From NCBI RefSeq assembly GCF_012911975.1, contig NZ_SMDQ01000008.1, positions 62,001 to 126,000 on the forward strand: a stretch of DNA of 64,000 bases. The letters run 5' to 3'. This document shows positions 36,834 through 45,798 of the stretch, one piece after another (the first letter of the stretch is position 1; the number at the start of each line of letters is the position of its first letter). The notes under the pieces are model-generated. The model searched no databases. It worked only from the letters and a program-made list of their open reading frames with translations, and was not told where the DNA came from. This DNA is from Nodosilinea sp. P-1105. Lineage in GTDB: Bacteria; Cyanobacteriota; Cyanobacteriia; Phormidesmidales; Phormidesmidaceae. The translations under genes and the position numbers were made by a program.

Positions 36834-37466
36834 ATGGCCGACCCCGTCACCCTCGAAGATATCTATGCCCTGTTTCAAACCTCCCAGGCTGAGGCCGATC
36901 GCCGGGCCGTTGAGGCCGATCGCCGGGCCGTTGAGGCCGATCGCCGGGCCGCTGAGGCCGATCGTCGGATAGCAGAGCTCAATGCTGAGGCTGATCGTCG
37001 CTTGCAGCGGTTAGAGCGAATTGCGGCCAACACCAGCCGCGAGGTGGCGGGGTTAACCACCCGCTGGGGTCAGTTTGTGGAAAATCTGGTCGAACCAGCG
37101 GTGGTGCGTCTGTTTCGAGAGCGGGGGATTGAGGTGCAGGAAACGGCTCGACGGATGCGATCGCAGCGACCGGGGGCTGAAATGGAAATTGACATCTTTG
37201 CCGTCAATGGGGATGTGGCGGTGGCGATTGAGGTAAAATCTCGGCTGTCTCGCCAGGATATCGAGGATTTTTTGGCTCGGATGGCCCGGTTTCGGCAGGC
37301 CTTTCCCCACTACCAGGACTACCAAATTTATGGGGCAGTGGCGGGCATTGAAATCGACGAGGGAGTCGACCGCTATGCCTACCAGCGGGGGCTATTTGTG
37401 ATTAAACAAACGGGAGATACGGTCACCATTGCCAATAATGCCGCTTTTCAGCCTACAGCCTGGTAA
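36834..37466 (+). CDS. PD-(D/E)XK-like nuclease with tandem heptad coiled coil
   Basis: 210 residues. Residues 20-47 consist of four near-identical heptads, EADRRAV/A, encoded by 21-bp DNA repeats, forming a coiled coil to about residue 75. The C-terminal half has a PD-(D/E)XK nuclease signature: Glu-x-Asp in GAEMEIDIF, a Glu and Lys in AIEVKS, then FLARMARFRQAFPHY. I recall similar cyanobacterial proteins annotated DUF3782 or endonuclease-like, often in many copies per genome; their role is unproven. Variable heptad number between strains is likely. The ATG at 36834 gives MADPVTLEDIYALFQ. Monocistronic, with no partner methylase or transposase nearby. Confidence 0.75.
   Translation: MADPVTLEDIYALFQTSQAEADRRAVEADRRAVEADRRAAEADRRIAELNAEADRRLQRLERIAANTSREVAGLTTRWGQFVENLVEPAVVRLFRERGIEVQETARRMRSQRPGAEMEIDIFAVNGDVAVAIEVKSRLSRQDIEDFLARMARFRQAFPHYQDYQIYGAVAGIEIDEGVDRYAYQRGLFVIKQTGDTVTIANNAAFQPTAW
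36891..36974 (+). repeat. Four 21-bp tandem repeats encoding heptads
   Basis: Units at 36891, 36912, 36933 and 36954, consensus GAGGCCGATCGCCGGGCCGT+T; the third and fourth diverge slightly. Each unit contains GCCGATCGCC, close to HIP1. Confidence 0.9.
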
Positions 37467-37508
37467 TTCCCTAGGTTTAACCCCGACAAGTACAGCGATA
37501 CAGTCTGG

Positions 37509-38723
37509 CTAGCAGGGGCAATAGGCTTCCACACAGCGGGCAAACATTTCTACCCCCAGGCCCAGGGCGGTTTCATCGAAGTCAAAGCGGGGATGGTGGT
37601 GGGGATAGGCCAGGGATTTTTCAGTGTTGGCAGAGCCCAGGAAAAAGTAGCAGCCCGGCACCTCCTGAAGGAAGAAGGCCATGTCTTCGCCGCCCATGGT
37701 GTGGCACTCGGGCACGACCCCAGCCGGGGTTTCCACCACCGACAAGGCCACCGATCGCACCAAATCAGCCATGGCAGCATCGTTAATCACCGGTGGGTAC
37801 AGGGCTTTGTAGTCAAAGCTGTAGCTGGCCCCGTGGCTCTGGCAAACCCCGCCAATCACCTGCTCTAGGCGCTGGGCAAAATAGTCGCTGTAGGCCTGAT
37901 CGAAATAGCGCACGGTGCCGCCAAAAGTGACGCTATCGGCAATCACGTTGGGTGCTTTGCCCCCATGGAACTGGCCCACGGTGACCACAGCGGACTTAGT
38001 CGGATCCACATTACGGGCCACGATAGTTTGCAGGGCATTCACCACCTGGGCCCCCACCACAATCGAATCCACCGTCTGGTGGGGCAGGGCTCCGTGCCCC
38101 CCTTTGCCCTGGATGGTGCAGCTGAAAAATTCTGAAGCCGCCATCAGGGCACCGGTACGGACGCCTACGGTGCCCAGGGGCAGGTTGTTCCACAGGTGCA
38201 GGCCAATGATAGCTTCCACATCGGGGTTTTTGAGCGCCCCGGCTTCGATCATCGGTTTGGCCCCCCCCGGCCCCTCTTCGGCGGGCTGAAAGATCAGCTT
38301 GATGGTGCCCTTGAAGCTGTGGCGATGCTGGGACAGGTAGTAGGCGGTGCCCAGGGCGATCGCCACATGGCCGTCATGGCCACAGGCATGCATAATGCCA
38401 TCGTGCTGGGAACGATAGGGCACCTGGTTCTCTTCTTGGATGGGCAGAGCATCCATATCCGCCCGAATGCCCAGCACTGGGCCAGGGGAAGTACCTTCAA
38501 TCACCGCCACCAGACCGGTTTCAGCGACCGCATCCCGGTAAGGGATGCCCCATTGGTCCAGTTGGGTACGAATAAAGTCTGCCGTCAGCCACTCCTTAAA
38601 CCCCAACTCTGGCCGCTGGTGAATCCGCCGCCGCCATTCCACCAATTGGGGTTGCAACCCTTGAATGGCTGGGCGAATGCGCGAATGGTCGACGGGACTG
38701 GGCGGGGCGGTGGTGGCAAACAT
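37509..38723 (-). CDS. M20 family metallo-amidohydrolase/carboxypeptidase
   Basis: A 404-residue cytoplasmic amidohydrolase of the N-acyl-amino-acid/IAA-amino-acid hydrolase group, which releases amino acids from N-acyl conjugates. Zinc and active-site features are present: GIRADMDALPI, MHACGHDGHVA with its metal His residues, QPAEEGPGG with the metal and catalytic Glu pair, and HTMGGEDMAF near the end. The dimerisation domain lies between (KGKGGHGALPHQTVD). ATG at 38723. Length is normal, and no signal peptide is visible. It stands alone; the true substrate cannot be read from sequence. Confidence 0.9.
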   Translation of the reverse strand: MFATTAPPSPVDHSRIRPAIQGLQPQLVEWRRRIHQRPELGFKEWLTADFIRTQLDQWGIPYRDAVAETGLVAVIEGTSPGPVLGIRADMDALPIQEENQVPYRSQHDGIMHACGHDGHVAIALGTAYYLSQHRHSFKGTIKLIFQPAEEGPGGAKPMIEAGALKNPDVEAIIGLHLWNNLPLGTVGVRTGALMAASEFFSCTIQGKGGHGALPHQTVDSIVVGAQVVNALQTIVARNVDPTKSAVVTVGQFHGGKAPNVIADSVTFGGTVRYFDQAYSDYFAQRLEQVIGGVCQSHGASYSFDYKALYPPVINDAAMADLVRSVALSVVETPAGVVPECHTMGGEDMAFFLQEVPGCYFFLGSANTEKSLAYPHHHPRFDFDETALGLGVEMFARCVEAYCPC

Positions 38724-39018
38724 AGGGTACAGGGATGAATCAGGGATAGAGGCTTGAGGTTAGGGAACAGCCCCAACCATAAGCTGGTGGCGTCGTGGCC
38801 TGGGGAAGGCGGCCTAGGTACAGCATAAACCAGTCGCCCCGGCCCCATTGTCTAGATCAGGTGTCTTTGTCAACGGCCGATGGCAAGCGACAGTGGCTTG
38901 GGGGGCGTCACTTACTTGGCGATCGCCAGATCGGCATAGAGGGGAGTGGCATTACAGTGAGATAATTAACCCAGTGGCTAGGCTTTAGCCACCCTTGACC
39001 TCGACCGAGAACGCCCCT

Positions 39019-39432
39019 ATGACCATCGCTGAGCAGCTGATTCGGATGGCCGAAGACGAGCTGACCGAGTACAGTACCGATGCCCGCAAAATTGAAAAGC
39101 TCCGCCGCAAGTTTAGCTTTGCTGTGCCTTACCCCAAGCAAAAGGCGGTGCGGGACCAGGTGGCCGCCAGCCTGCCAACCAACGTTGTGGCCAAGCTAGC
39201 CGAGGGCAACCGCCAAACCATCGCCTTACCCTTTTGGGGCATTGGCGGCCTGGGGCTACTGCTAGGCATTTCCGGGCGACAGCCCCTGGATTTTATCGCC
39301 ACTGGCGTGGGCTTTTACCTGGCCTTCCAAATCCAAAAGTGGGGCTGGGAACTGCAAGCCAAGCGCCTGGTGGTGCAAACGCTGGATGATATTGAGGCCA
39401 GTATGCACCAGCCCCAACCCGAGGCTCCTTAG
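39019..39432 (+). CDS. Small membrane protein (137 aa)
   Basis: The first ~80 residues are charged and helical (IAEQLIRMAEDELTEYSTD); two hydrophobic segments follow, about 84-103 (LPFWGIGGLGLLLGI) and 104-120 (LDFIATGVGFYLAF), then a basic amphipathic tail. This suggests a cytoplasmic domain with a hairpin membrane anchor. No family is recognised. The ATG at 39019 was chosen over an in-frame TTG at 38995. It converges with the GH57 gene, with a hairpin and a repeat copy between them. Confidence 0.6.
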   Translation: MTIAEQLIRMAEDELTEYSTDARKIEKLRRKFSFAVPYPKQKAVRDQVAASLPTNVVAKLAEGNRQTIALPFWGIGGLGLLLGISGRQPLDFIATGVGFYLAFQIQKWGWELQAKRLVVQTLDDIEASMHQPQPEAP

Positions 39433-39581
39433 TACCGCAAGGCAGAAGAACGAAGAACGAAAAGGACTTCCAGGACACACAAGGGCTTCCGCGTCAGAGT
39501 ACTAGATAGATGTCGGCGACACAGATTTCCAGTAAAAAAGAGCTTTCAACCTAATCATCCCCTCCTGGGAGAAGTAGGGGT

Positions 39582-39604
39582 GGCTTCCTCTAGGCGAGGA
39601 AGCC
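39582..39604. terminator. 9-bp hairpin between convergent genes
   Basis: GGCTTCCTC / GAGGAAGCC with a 5-base loop. It lies between two converging genes, so it could act in both directions, but no T run follows on either strand. Confidence 0.45.
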
Positions 39605-39605
39605 G

Positions 39606-39633
39606 TTAGGTGACTTCTGGGAAACGTTCTCCC
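39606..39633. repeat. Repeat family D, copy next to GH57 stop
   Basis: TTAGGTGACTTCTGGGAAAC + GTTCTCCC, matching 59401-59428 at all but two bases and 10060-10088 in inverse orientation. One frame reads GDFWETF. With the adjacent 39582-39604 hairpin it recalls an element end, but this is speculative. Confidence 0.55.
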
Positions 39634-41126
39634 TAATCAAAATCGTGGGTCAAGATCGCTTGCCCCCGCTGATAGATTTCCTTGGCGTAGTCGGTCCAGG
39701 TGCCCTGGCCCCAGTAGCGGAAACAACTGGTTTGCAGCAGCAAATTATGCAGCAGGGCATTGCGGTAGCGGGGTTGTCGCTCTAGGGCTTCCCCCTGTTC
39801 AGGTTGGCGGGTCATGGTCTGGTGAAACTGGGCACTCAGCCGCTCTAGGGGCACCATGACGTTGTCATAGCCATCAACCCAACTGCGATCGCTGGTCCAA
39901 GAGCCCCCCTGCATATGAAAGTTGCTGTCCTGGAGCTGGATCGCAGCAATGGCTGCAGCGACGGCCTCTGCACCAGTGCGATCGCCCAGTTCGGCCCACA
40001 GACGACTTTGACCAATTGCCTGGCAGCTGGGGAAGACCTCAGGACCATAGCCCGCCTCGGCCAGCAGTTCCAAATACTCGGTGCCATTGAAGCCAACGAC
40101 GCCCCTGCGGCCACCCCCCTGATCCCGCATCTCGTACCAGGACCGCATAAAGGCGCTAGGGAACTCGTTCATCATCACGCCGCCATTTTCGCCGTCGCTG
40201 ATTTGGCTGACCAGGGGCGGTACAACGCCATCCCCCAGGGTTACAGGGTGCAGGGTTTTAGCTTCCCAGTAGGGCTGCATTTGGCCCACCAGTTTGGTGT
40301 CCGAGCCCTGGGTTTTAATCAATACCGTGATATCGGCCACCTGGCCCGCAGAATTTTTCGCCACCAGCTGGTGGGGCAGGTGAGGTTGGGCCAGGGGATG
40401 CCCCCCCAGGGATTCCACCGTGTGTTCTTGCACCAGCAACCACTGATAGCCGCACTGCTTGAGCATGCTGACAAAAGCGTAAAGCACGTCAGGGTGGTTA
40501 GGCAGGTGCATTTCCGGCGGCGAAAACCCCCGCACCCGGGCCAGGGCATCCAGGCCAAAAATCGCGGCAAAGTGATGCTGCCAGGCGCGAATGTGCAACT
40601 TCAAATCGGGGATGGGAGTGGAGGGCACCACGGCGTGGCCCCAGCAGGTACCCAACCATTCCACATGGGGCTGGTAAGCGGGGTCGTGGGTAATTCGTCG
40701 CAGCTTATCGAGAATGTCGTGGCGCCCCATTTGCTGTAGTCCCCACAGCAGGGTGCCCGAGTAGTCAAGCATCACCCGAGGATTACAGCCCTGGTTGACC
40801 AACTCAGGAATGAAGTCCCCCAGGCGGGCATAGCAGTAGGCAAAGGGGCCAGCGTTGTGATTATCCCCATCGTAGGGATGCTCAAACATGTACTGCAGGT
40901 GGTTGATCAATTCCCCCTGACTCCCCGCCGGGATGGTGGGCTGGTGCATGTGGAGAGCGATCGCAAACCCGGCCTGAATCTGGTCCAGGGATAGATTGGT
41001 ATGGGGCAAAAACACCGACTGCTGAGACCCCATGGCAGCGGCGATCTCTGCCTCCCAGCCGGCGATGGGGGGCAACCCGTCCTCCAGGGCCGATAAATTT
41101 AGGGGTGACATAGTAGCGCCGGTCAT
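39633..41126 (-). CDS. Glycoside hydrolase family 57-like protein
   Basis: 497 residues with the GH57 plan: the N-terminal strand FAIALHMHQPTIP, the MLDYSGTLLWGLQQ region, the catalytic-loop candidates GFSPPEMHLP and DGENGGVMMNEFP, and C-terminal helices. GH57 enzymes act on alpha-glucans (amylase, branching or amylopullulanase types); the exact activity is not clear and the family includes divergent cyanobacterial members of unknown substrate. Start: the ATG at 41126 has TAAGGA about seven bases upstream; a second ATG lies 15 bases further in. No signal peptide, so probably cytoplasmic, perhaps in glycogen turnover. Confidence 0.82.
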   Translation of the reverse strand: MTGATMSPLNLSALEDGLPPIAGWEAEIAAAMGSQQSVFLPHTNLSLDQIQAGFAIALHMHQPTIPAGSQGELINHLQYMFEHPYDGDNHNAGPFAYCYARLGDFIPELVNQGCNPRVMLDYSGTLLWGLQQMGRHDILDKLRRITHDPAYQPHVEWLGTCWGHAVVPSTPIPDLKLHIRAWQHHFAAIFGLDALARVRGFSPPEMHLPNHPDVLYAFVSMLKQCGYQWLLVQEHTVESLGGHPLAQPHLPHQLVAKNSAGQVADITVLIKTQGSDTKLVGQMQPYWEAKTLHPVTLGDGVVPPLVSQISDGENGGVMMNEFPSAFMRSWYEMRDQGGGRRGVVGFNGTEYLELLAEAGYGPEVFPSCQAIGQSRLWAELGDRTGAEAVAAAIAAIQLQDSNFHMQGGSWTSDRSWVDGYDNVMVPLERLSAQFHQTMTRQPEQGEALERQPRYRNALLHNLLLQTSCFRYWGQGTWTDYAKEIYQRGQAILTHDFD

Positions 41127-41249
41127 AGGCAGTCCTTATTAACGTAATCAGAAAACAAGATTACTTTTAGTGTGGCACCCCAGGCGGCATTTACAGCACG
41201 GCTGACAGAAAATTTCTGGCTGGTGGGTCTGCCGATGCCCCAGAGCCAG

Positions 41250-42500
41250 TTAGAAGGTGATGTCCAGCCCAAGCAATAGACCGCTTTGGGACTGATCCAA
41301 GCCAAATTGGCTGATGCCCTCGCCAATCAGGTACCTGGAGTATTTATACTGATAGGCCAACTGTAGGGCCAACGTGTTGGTAAAGCGGTAGCGAGCACCA
41401 GCCAGCAGGTTCCAGGCAAATGCTTCGTCGGCCCCAATCGCCAACCCAGAGATGCCGCCCTGGAGGCCCAGACCCCACCGGTCAGACAGTTCAAGGCTGA
41501 GTTTGGCTCCCACCATCGGCTTCACCAGCACCGTAGAGTCGCTGCGGCTGAGCTCTCTCAGCACGACAGGACCGAGGTCAACGTCAAATTCGAGGGAGCT
41601 ACTGAGCGCTACCAGACTCAGACCCAGGTAGGGATCGACCAACAGCCGCGGATAGGTCGGGGCATTGGTGGTAGTGGTGCCCAAGAACTGATCGACGACT
41701 CGATAATAACCGCCCAGGTTGAATGTGGTCGTCCGCCCGGTGGCCGTCACATCCACGTCTAAGGGAATGCCCGGTGGAATCGGCTGGCCCGTCCGCAGCG
41801 AGGCTAACTCTGCAACTAGAGGAGGCAGGGGAAAGTCAATAATAGTGCGCCCATCCCGCACAAAAATGTGGGACAAATCGGCAAAAAAGCCGTACTGGGG
41901 ATTGCGAGCTTCGAAGCGCAGGGCACCGGAAAAGACTTTGTCGAGGCTGAGAATGTCGCCCAAACCCGTTGAAACCGACTGGGTGAAGCCCCCCACCGTC
42001 ACATCGGTATTTACACTAAAGGGTACAAAGATATAGGGCTCCAGCACAAATTCCCAGTCATCCCCCCGGTTAGCGGGTCTCACCTGGGCCAGGGCAGGCC
42101 CAGGCTGGGAACTGGGCAACGCCGTTTCCTCGACCGTCGACCCTGGGTCTAGGGGGATTAGACTCTCCGCTGTTGCCACCCAAGTGTCAGGGTTGTCGTA
42201 GTTTTCGGGTAGCTCAGCAAAGGACAAGGGTAAGGCTTGCATAGCCGTGGGGTCAGCTGACCCCAGGTCTGATTCAACCGTGAGGCTCTCAGCAAACATT
42301 TCGGCCAGGTTCCCAGAGATCTCTGGGGTTTCAGTGATGCCCACATCAAGCACCAGGTCATCCCCATGGGCTTCGCCGGTAGCGGATTCAATCGTTGGGG
42401 CAGGGGATGCTGAGGCTGGGGACTGGGCTGAGGCAAAGGCGATCGCCAACACTCCCCCACCCAAGAACATTCGTTTCAAAAATCCATGATTTAAGCGCAT
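41250..42500 (-). CDS. Outer-membrane beta-barrel protein candidate
   Basis: 416 residues. A signal peptide (FLGGGVLAIAFASAQSPASA, about 12-31) is followed by an acidic, low-complexity stretch to about 140 and then alternating strands ending in LLLGLDITF, with a C-terminal Phe as expected for BAM-inserted barrels. Strands such as FNLGGYYRVV, YPRLLVDPYLGL and NTLALQLAYQYKY support a barrel of about 8-12 strands. The ATG at 42500 has GAGG eight bases upstream. Function unknown; the ~110-residue acidic spacer before the barrel is unusual. Confidence 0.72.
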   Translation of the reverse strand: MRLNHGFLKRMFLGGGVLAIAFASAQSPASASPAPTIESATGEAHGDDLVLDVGITETPEISGNLAEMFAESLTVESDLGSADPTAMQALPLSFAELPENYDNPDTWVATAESLIPLDPGSTVEETALPSSQPGPALAQVRPANRGDDWEFVLEPYIFVPFSVNTDVTVGGFTQSVSTGLGDILSLDKVFSGALRFEARNPQYGFFADLSHIFVRDGRTIIDFPLPPLVAELASLRTGQPIPPGIPLDVDVTATGRTTTFNLGGYYRVVDQFLGTTTTNAPTYPRLLVDPYLGLSLVALSSSLEFDVDLGPVVLRELSRSDSTVLVKPMVGAKLSLELSDRWGLGLQGGISGLAIGADEAFAWNLLAGARYRFTNTLALQLAYQYKYSRYLIGEGISQFGLDQSQSGLLLGLDITF

Positions 42501-42978
42501 GAGTTCACCCTCACAAAATGTTTATAGAAACTCTGACCTTTAACAACCCCAAACCCTCAGTTTGGGATCATCAAAATCGCTGGAAGAGCGCTGCTAAGTA
42601 CACATAAGTCCTGAGACCCTTGTGGGCAGGGCTTTCCCTCCATCCCCCAGCCCCTTCCTCCCAGGGCGGGAGGTAGGGGAGTAGAGCTTTCAAAGCCCCT
42701 CGCCCTTCTGGGAGAGGGGTTTGGGGAGAGGGAAGACCTCAGCCGAGAGCGAGTTTCTCCCGTTTGGGCTTTCCCTCCATCCCCCAGCCCCTTCCTCCCA
42801 GGGCGGGAGGTAGGGGAGCCGGAAACTCTTATCTGGTCTTACTTTTGCCCATTTTGAAACCCTTGTCTGGCCTTCCCCATCCTACGGGAAGCAAGCTACG
42901 TCCATTTTGGGGAGAGGGGGATTGTTGGCGTAGCCTGCCCAGAGGGCTTGGGGGAGGCACAGATCCTCCCCCCTTTGC
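42501..42978. repeat. Intergenic block with repeat family B copy 2 and a 51-bp direct repeat
   Basis: Gene-free 478 bases. An exact 51-bp unit (GCTTTCCCTCCATCCCCCAG through GGTAGGGGAG) occurs at 42631-42681 and again at 42768-42818. Bases 42888-42954 are nearly identical to 6210-6276. The block is G/C-runs and hairpins throughout, without a coding frame. Confidence 0.8.
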
Positions 42979-44160
42979 CTACTGCGGCATGTCAACACTG
43001 AGCAGGGCCGATGTGCCATCGGAACCTAAACCATCGATGGCAGAGATTGGCATCACCTTAAGCTCATCGGTATCAGCCAGCTGGCTAAGGTCAAACATGG
43101 TGTAGTTCAACCCGTAATAGGTGCGGAGAAACACCCGCGCTTGACTGAGATCCGCCAGAATCGTCCAGGGGGTATATTCGGTGTCCCCCATGGCCAGGGC
43201 ATCCCCTTCCCCACCTCCGCTGCCAGGGGGATCGTAGGTGATATCTTTAGGCCGATCAAAGTTATTCATCACCCGGGCCAGGGTGAGAATCGCCCCATCG
43301 GGGTCAGACGCTTTCTCGGCAAACTGGGCATAGTAAACCGCCCGCACGAACCGGCCAACAGAAGTATTTGAGCTGGGCAAGCTGGCGGTGGCAATGCCCG
43401 AGTCGGGCTGATTCACCGGCAAAGTGCCAAACGTACCCGTTGACTGATCCACATTGCTCAGGTGGGTGTAGTTATTGAGGTTGGTCAGGTGCCAGTCAAA
43501 CTGGGGGCCGTTGGTCATCACCCCCACCGGGTTGTCGTAGATTACCATCTCACCTTCGTGAAATTCGACCACGATGGTGGCCCCGGTGCGATCGTTCAGC
43601 ACAAAGTGCACCGGAGCCTCTGCCCCACCAATCGCGGCCGCCGGGGTAAACACCACGGCCTGGTCGGCCAGGGCAGCCTTGACTTCCTCAACAGTCTGAA
43701 ACTGCCCCAGCGCCCAAGACCCCATGTCGTTAACCGAGAGCAGCGACTGGGTTACATCCAGCTGTCGCTGAGTCCCCGCCGCCGAGGGATAAGCCAGGAT
43801 GCTGATCGAAAGCCCTTGCTCGTTGATCCCTTCGACCACCTTGAGTTCATTCGCTGTCAGGGGAGAGGTGTCGGTGGGCGCACGGTTGGGAATCGTCACC
43901 GCAAACATGGCGTACTGGGCGGTGTAGGTCAACGGTGGAACGCCGTCCACATCCGATTCAAAAGTTTGCCCTGCCGGAAAGTAGGTCAACAACCAGGGTA
44001 AATCTCCCCCCAGCTCCATTGTTCGCCCATGATAGGCGTTGCCGTTGGCATCGAGATAGGTGAGCTTGGTGCAGGCCATGACCGGTGCCACATTGGCCAA
44101 CCCCACCAGTCCCAGGGCAATAGCAATCATCGATTCACGCAAACGGGCTCTAGAAAACAT
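42979..44160 (-). CDS. Exported linear-amide hydrolase, choloylglycine/penicillin V acylase family (Ntn)
   Basis: 393 residues. The signal peptide (MIAIALGLVGLANVAPVMA) is followed directly by Cys30, which after cleavage becomes the N-terminal nucleophile of this Ntn-hydrolase family. Downstream motifs fit: NAYHGRTMELG, the Asn/Arg-rich core, TNGPQFDWHLTNLNNYTHLS. Relatives hydrolyse conjugated bile salts, penicillin V or acyl-homoserine lactones; an amide or lactone target in the periplasm is likely here, but the substrate is unknown. Start: GGAG eight bases before the ATG at 44160 and the position of the Cys decide it. The same frame stays open upstream to 44391 and encodes a second signal-like sequence (see separate entry). 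Confidence 0.85.
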   Translation of the reverse strand: MFSRARLRESMIAIALGLVGLANVAPVMACTKLTYLDANGNAYHGRTMELGGDLPWLLTYFPAGQTFESDVDGVPPLTYTAQYAMFAVTIPNRAPTDTSPLTANELKVVEGINEQGLSISILAYPSAAGTQRQLDVTQSLLSVNDMGSWALGQFQTVEEVKAALADQAVVFTPAAAIGGAEAPVHFVLNDRTGATIVVEFHEGEMVIYDNPVGVMTNGPQFDWHLTNLNNYTHLSNVDQSTGTFGTLPVNQPDSGIATASLPSSNTSVGRFVRAVYYAQFAEKASDPDGAILTLARVMNNFDRPKDITYDPPGSGGGEGDALAMGDTEYTPWTILADLSQARVFLRTYYGLNYTMFDLSQLADTDELKVMPISAIDGLGSDGTSALLSVDMPQ

Positions 44161-44391
44161 TGTCAATCTCCAAACACCAGAATTTGACTTAAAAGTAGGC
44201 TTTGCCAATCGGTCGGCAAAATTTTTAGGCAAGTCTGCCTCTAACATCGCCCTATGCCAACGGTAGGCAAACTCAGGGGAAGTTGATTGGGCAAACTGAG
44301 TAGAGGCTGCTGAGGGTGAGATATTGACCAACCCCACCAGCCCCGATATAAACGCAATGGTTAACCCATGACGATACTGTTTAAAGAGCAT
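44161..44391 (-). pseudogene. Duplicated signal-peptide segment upstream of the acylase
   Basis: In frame with the acylase, 77 codons begin MLFKQYRHGLTIAFISGLVG and carry a second secretion signal ending SPSAAS, then a short linker with no Ntn domain. It parallels the real leader (GLVGLVNIS versus GLVGLANVA). It is either an alternative long start or, more likely, the leftover 5' end of a paralogue. Confidence 0.5.
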
Positions 44392-44432
44392 AGTTAGACT
44401 CTAGTTATTGTTGTCTTTCAAACACCTTTACC

Positions 44433-45422
44433 CTAAAACGACTGCCGAAGATATAAATTGAACAGGGTGCCCCTCGGGCTGTTGTCATTCCGGAGAACGA
44501 CCCCGCCGTAGCCAACTGTCAGCAGACCTCCCTCCCAAAGAGCCCCCCCTAACGTGCCCCCTACCCCCAGCCAAGACTGAGCATTGTTATTGTCAACACC
44601 ATCGCTGGAGGTGGCCCCGCCGCCAATGTAGTAGGCACCTAGTGCAGCAAAATATTTTTCTCCTAAATCTGTTGAGAGCTGGCTTTCTAACCTAAATATG
44701 GGCGCTTGAGACGTGACATTAGGTCTGAAATTAAAACTCGAGAATGAAGGCGAATTATTGTTGGTGAAAACATCTACTGAGGGGATGATCTCCAGCAGCG
44801 TGCGATTACCAGGTGCCCAGTTTGGCCCCAGATTAATGGTGGTAGGTAACCCTGCCCGAAAAGCAAAGCGGTTCGACCCAATGTTGATCACCTGATCAGT
44901 GCGGTAGTTTCCGGTAGGGAGGGTTACGTTTAATAACCCTTTCATGACGACATTGGGATTTTCTTCGGAAAAGTAGTACTGCACATATTCTGGAATATCA
45001 ACCACAGGGGCACCAAGAATGCCAATTCGGAGCTCAGCCTGGGCATCAGCTAGTCCAGTATTCTGACGAGAGGCACGTAGCTCCCCTGCACTTGCACCAG
45101 CATCTACAGTGACGACGGGTTGAGTTAGGACAATCTGAGTTGAAGTATCAGCAATGGAGAAATTGCGAATATAGGTAAATACAAAAGCCGTGGTATTGAC
45201 ATCAATATCCAGTTCTGGCAAGGGTTCGCTGATATCAAAAGAGGTGTTAGTCTGGAAGTTTTTGATCTGAAAGAGAGCAGCATTTGTGTCAGTTGGGGCT
45301 GGCAGAAACTGGCGTGGCCCATAGGCTTGAGCCTGGACAGGTTCAGAACTCACTAAAGCAGTAGCCAGGCAGACAACCCCGGCGAATATGGATCTAACTT
45401 TCTGGCTAATATCTAATCCCAT
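44433..45422 (-). CDS. Outer-membrane transporter-like barrel (phenol-degradation MetA-type)
   Basis: 329 residues. A signal peptide (IFAGVVCLATALVSSEPVQAQA, about 12-33) leads into many short strands, such as TAFVFTYIRNFS, FAFRAGLPTTINLG and YFAALGAYYIGGG, ending in LFNLYLRQSF with a C-terminal Phe. The pattern recalls outer-membrane channels of the MetA-pathway phenol-degradation family. ATG at 45422 chosen over TTG at 45440 because the signal peptide begins within ten residues of it. Substrate unknown. It lies 40 bases from the end of the duplicated acylase leader on the same strand. Confidence 0.68.
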   Translation of the reverse strand: MGLDISQKVRSIFAGVVCLATALVSSEPVQAQAYGPRQFLPAPTDTNAALFQIKNFQTNTSFDISEPLPELDIDVNTTAFVFTYIRNFSIADTSTQIVLTQPVVTVDAGASAGELRASRQNTGLADAQAELRIGILGAPVVDIPEYVQYYFSEENPNVVMKGLLNVTLPTGNYRTDQVINIGSNRFAFRAGLPTTINLGPNWAPGNRTLLEIIPSVDVFTNNNSPSFSSFNFRPNVTSQAPIFRLESQLSTDLGEKYFAALGAYYIGGGATSSDGVDNNNAQSWLGVGGTLGGALWEGGLLTVGYGGVVLRNDNSPRGTLFNLYLRQSF

Positions 45423-45798
45423 GTCGTCACTCCACCACAATAAAGAAACGTGAAACTAAACTTAAGTCGGTAAATTCTAGTAGATAGGCCAGAAGCCAGA
45501 ATCTAGGCCCTTCTTGTATTCTGAATCCTGACCCCTGAATACTATGACGGACATAGCTTACCAGCTTAAAGAATACGCCCGAAAAACAAGCTGCCAAGAA
45601 ACGTGAGGCTGATTGCCTGACACGTCTCTACTGTAGGTTGGGTCGATTGGGTGCAGCGCAGCGTTCGCGTAGCGTGTGTTTTGCCCTCAGCGTCTCCTCT
45701 CCAGGGGAGAAAACCCAACACTCGTCGAGGATTTAGGGCTTGTTGGGTTCTGCTAGCGCGCCACCCAACCTACGGCTAATTTGAACCAATCCCTAGCT
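45423..45798. repeat. Gene-free stretch with MITE-like repeat (family C, copy 1)
   Basis: Bases 45633-45773 (141 bp) begin GTAGGTTGGGT and end ACCCAACCTAC, perfect 11-bp inverted ends, and contain internal short hairpins. The inner segment TTGTTGGGTTCTGCTAGCGC is repeated, inverted, at 55210-55244. The remainder of the gap shows nothing coding. Confidence 0.7.

Noticed and set aside
36891-36974. Possible CRISPR or regulatory array
   Set aside because: The 21-bp units are in frame and encode heptads of a coiled coil.
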